A DNA stretch of 7,160 nucleotides from an uncultured Clostridia bacterium (GTDB taxonomy: Bacteria > Bacillota > Clostridia > Oscillospirales > Ruminococcaceae). The notes under the pieces are model-generated. The model ran no database searches. It saw only the letters and a program-made list of their open reading frames with translations, and had not been told where the DNA came from. Position 1 is the first letter of the stretch. Every line of letters begins with the position of its first letter. The stretch covers positions 1-7,160 of the forward strand of contig CANDLP010000118.1 of NCBI GenBank assembly GCA_947385505.1, given 5' to 3'. The position numbers were made by a program, and so were the translations under genes. This document shows positions 6,593 to 7,160 of the stretch, one piece after another.

Positions 6593-7160
6593 TTATCCTT
6601 CATACTCGCTGAACTTAGGAGCGTTGGCAATTACTTCCGCTTCCAGATTGGAGGGCAGCTGCTCATATCTGGCGAATTCCATTGTGAAGCCTCCCATACC
6701 TCTTGTCATCTGACGGACTACCGTGGCAAAATCGCCTGTCTCCGCCATAGGAAGCTCGGCGGAAATTTCGGTTATTCCGCTGCCTACGGGATTCATACCG
6801 AGAACGGCGCCTCTGCGCTTGTTGATAACGCCCATAATATCGCCTGTGTTATCGTCGGGCACCATTATGGAAAGGCTCATAATAGGCTCAAGCAAACAGG
6901 GGGAAGCCTGCTGCAAGCCCGCCTTATATGCGATGTGAGCCGCCATTTTAAACGCCTGCTCCGAGCTGTCAACTGGGTGGTAGGAGCCGTCAAACAAAGT
7001 GGCTTTAATACGGACAACGGGATATCCCGCCAGTACGCCGTGAGCAATGCTTTCCTGCAAGCCCTTTTCAACCGCAGGGAAATAGTTCTTGGGAACGCTT
7101 CCTCCCACTACTCTTTCGGCAAATACAAGCTCATCGGTATCGCCCGGCTCGAATTCCATT
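6593..7160 (-). CDS. Elongation factor G family protein, C-terminal domains IV-V (5' end outside window)
   Basis: EF-G is the ribosomal translocase GTPase. Only its C-terminal end is present, numbered here from the Met at 7159-7157. Domain IV shows VVGGSVPKNYFPAVEKG (17-33), GVLAGYPV (41-48) and the tip loop GSYHPVDSSEQAF (58-70), whose His61 corresponds to the conserved tip His of EF-G. Domain V begins at LLEPIM (89-94) and includes GDIMGVINKRRG (106-117) and the GFTMEFARYE segment (157-166). The GMNP turn after the RRG motif, the QMTRGMGGFTMEF version of the last strand, and an extension of about 20 residues after the YEQLP segment look more like the second, FusA2-type EF-G of Firmicutes than the main FusA, so no symbol is given. 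The frame is open to the right edge, so the Met at 7159 is probably internal. A tetracycline ribosomal protection protein is less likely but the GTPase part would be needed to settle it. It converges on the surface gene. Confidence 0.92.
   Translation of the reverse strand, partial: MEFEPGDTDELVFAERVVGGSVPKNYFPAVEKGLQESIAHGVLAGYPVVRIKATLFDGSYHPVDSSEQAFKMAAHIAYKAGLQQASPCLLEPIMSLSIMVPDDNTGDIMGVINKRRGAVLGMNPVGSGITEISAELPMAETGDFATVVRQMTRGMGGFTMEFARYEQLPSNLEAEVIANAPKFSEYEG

Overview
The window reads as a piece of a Clostridia chromosome, most likely a gut bacterium of the Ruminococcus/Oscillospiraceae type. Three things point there: the style of FeoB, an EF-G paralogue of the Firmicutes second type, and above all a giant secreted protein combining BspA-type leucine-rich repeats, a His/Cys module and a sortase-like C-terminus. 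That combination is typical of gut ruminococci. The genus is inferred, not shown.

Layout from left to right. Positions 1-1284 (+) hold the C-terminal membrane half of the ferrous iron transporter FeoB, cut by the left edge. Positions 1285-1405 are an AT-rich spacer with an 11-bp direct repeat (copies 21 bp apart), an extended -10 promoter and a strong Shine-Dalgarno. Positions 1406-6532 (+) are one 1708-residue surface protein. Its order is signal peptide, four divergent ~200-residue repeats with Fn3-like features, an unassigned beta-rich region, a BspA-type LRR domain, a C-terminal beta domain, a His/Cys module, a Pro/Glu/Ser pentapeptide stalk, and a sorting-like signal (NLNTG, hydrophobic stretch, KKKK). 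Positions 6542-6590 form a strong hairpin terminator that probably serves both converging genes. Positions 6593-7160 (-) hold domains IV-V of an EF-G-family GTPase, cut by the right edge.

The three genes do not form one operon. feoB and the surface gene point the same way, but the second has its own promoter; the EF-G gene converges on them. The best-supported function of the large protein is a wall-attached surface molecule that presents repeat domains and an LRR for binding to host, partner cell or polymer; its ligand cannot be told from sequence. I see no CRISPR array, transposase, phage gene, tRNA or rRNA, and no convincing sign of a new multi-gene system. The most unusual material is the internal architecture of the surface protein and the phased repeats in front of it.
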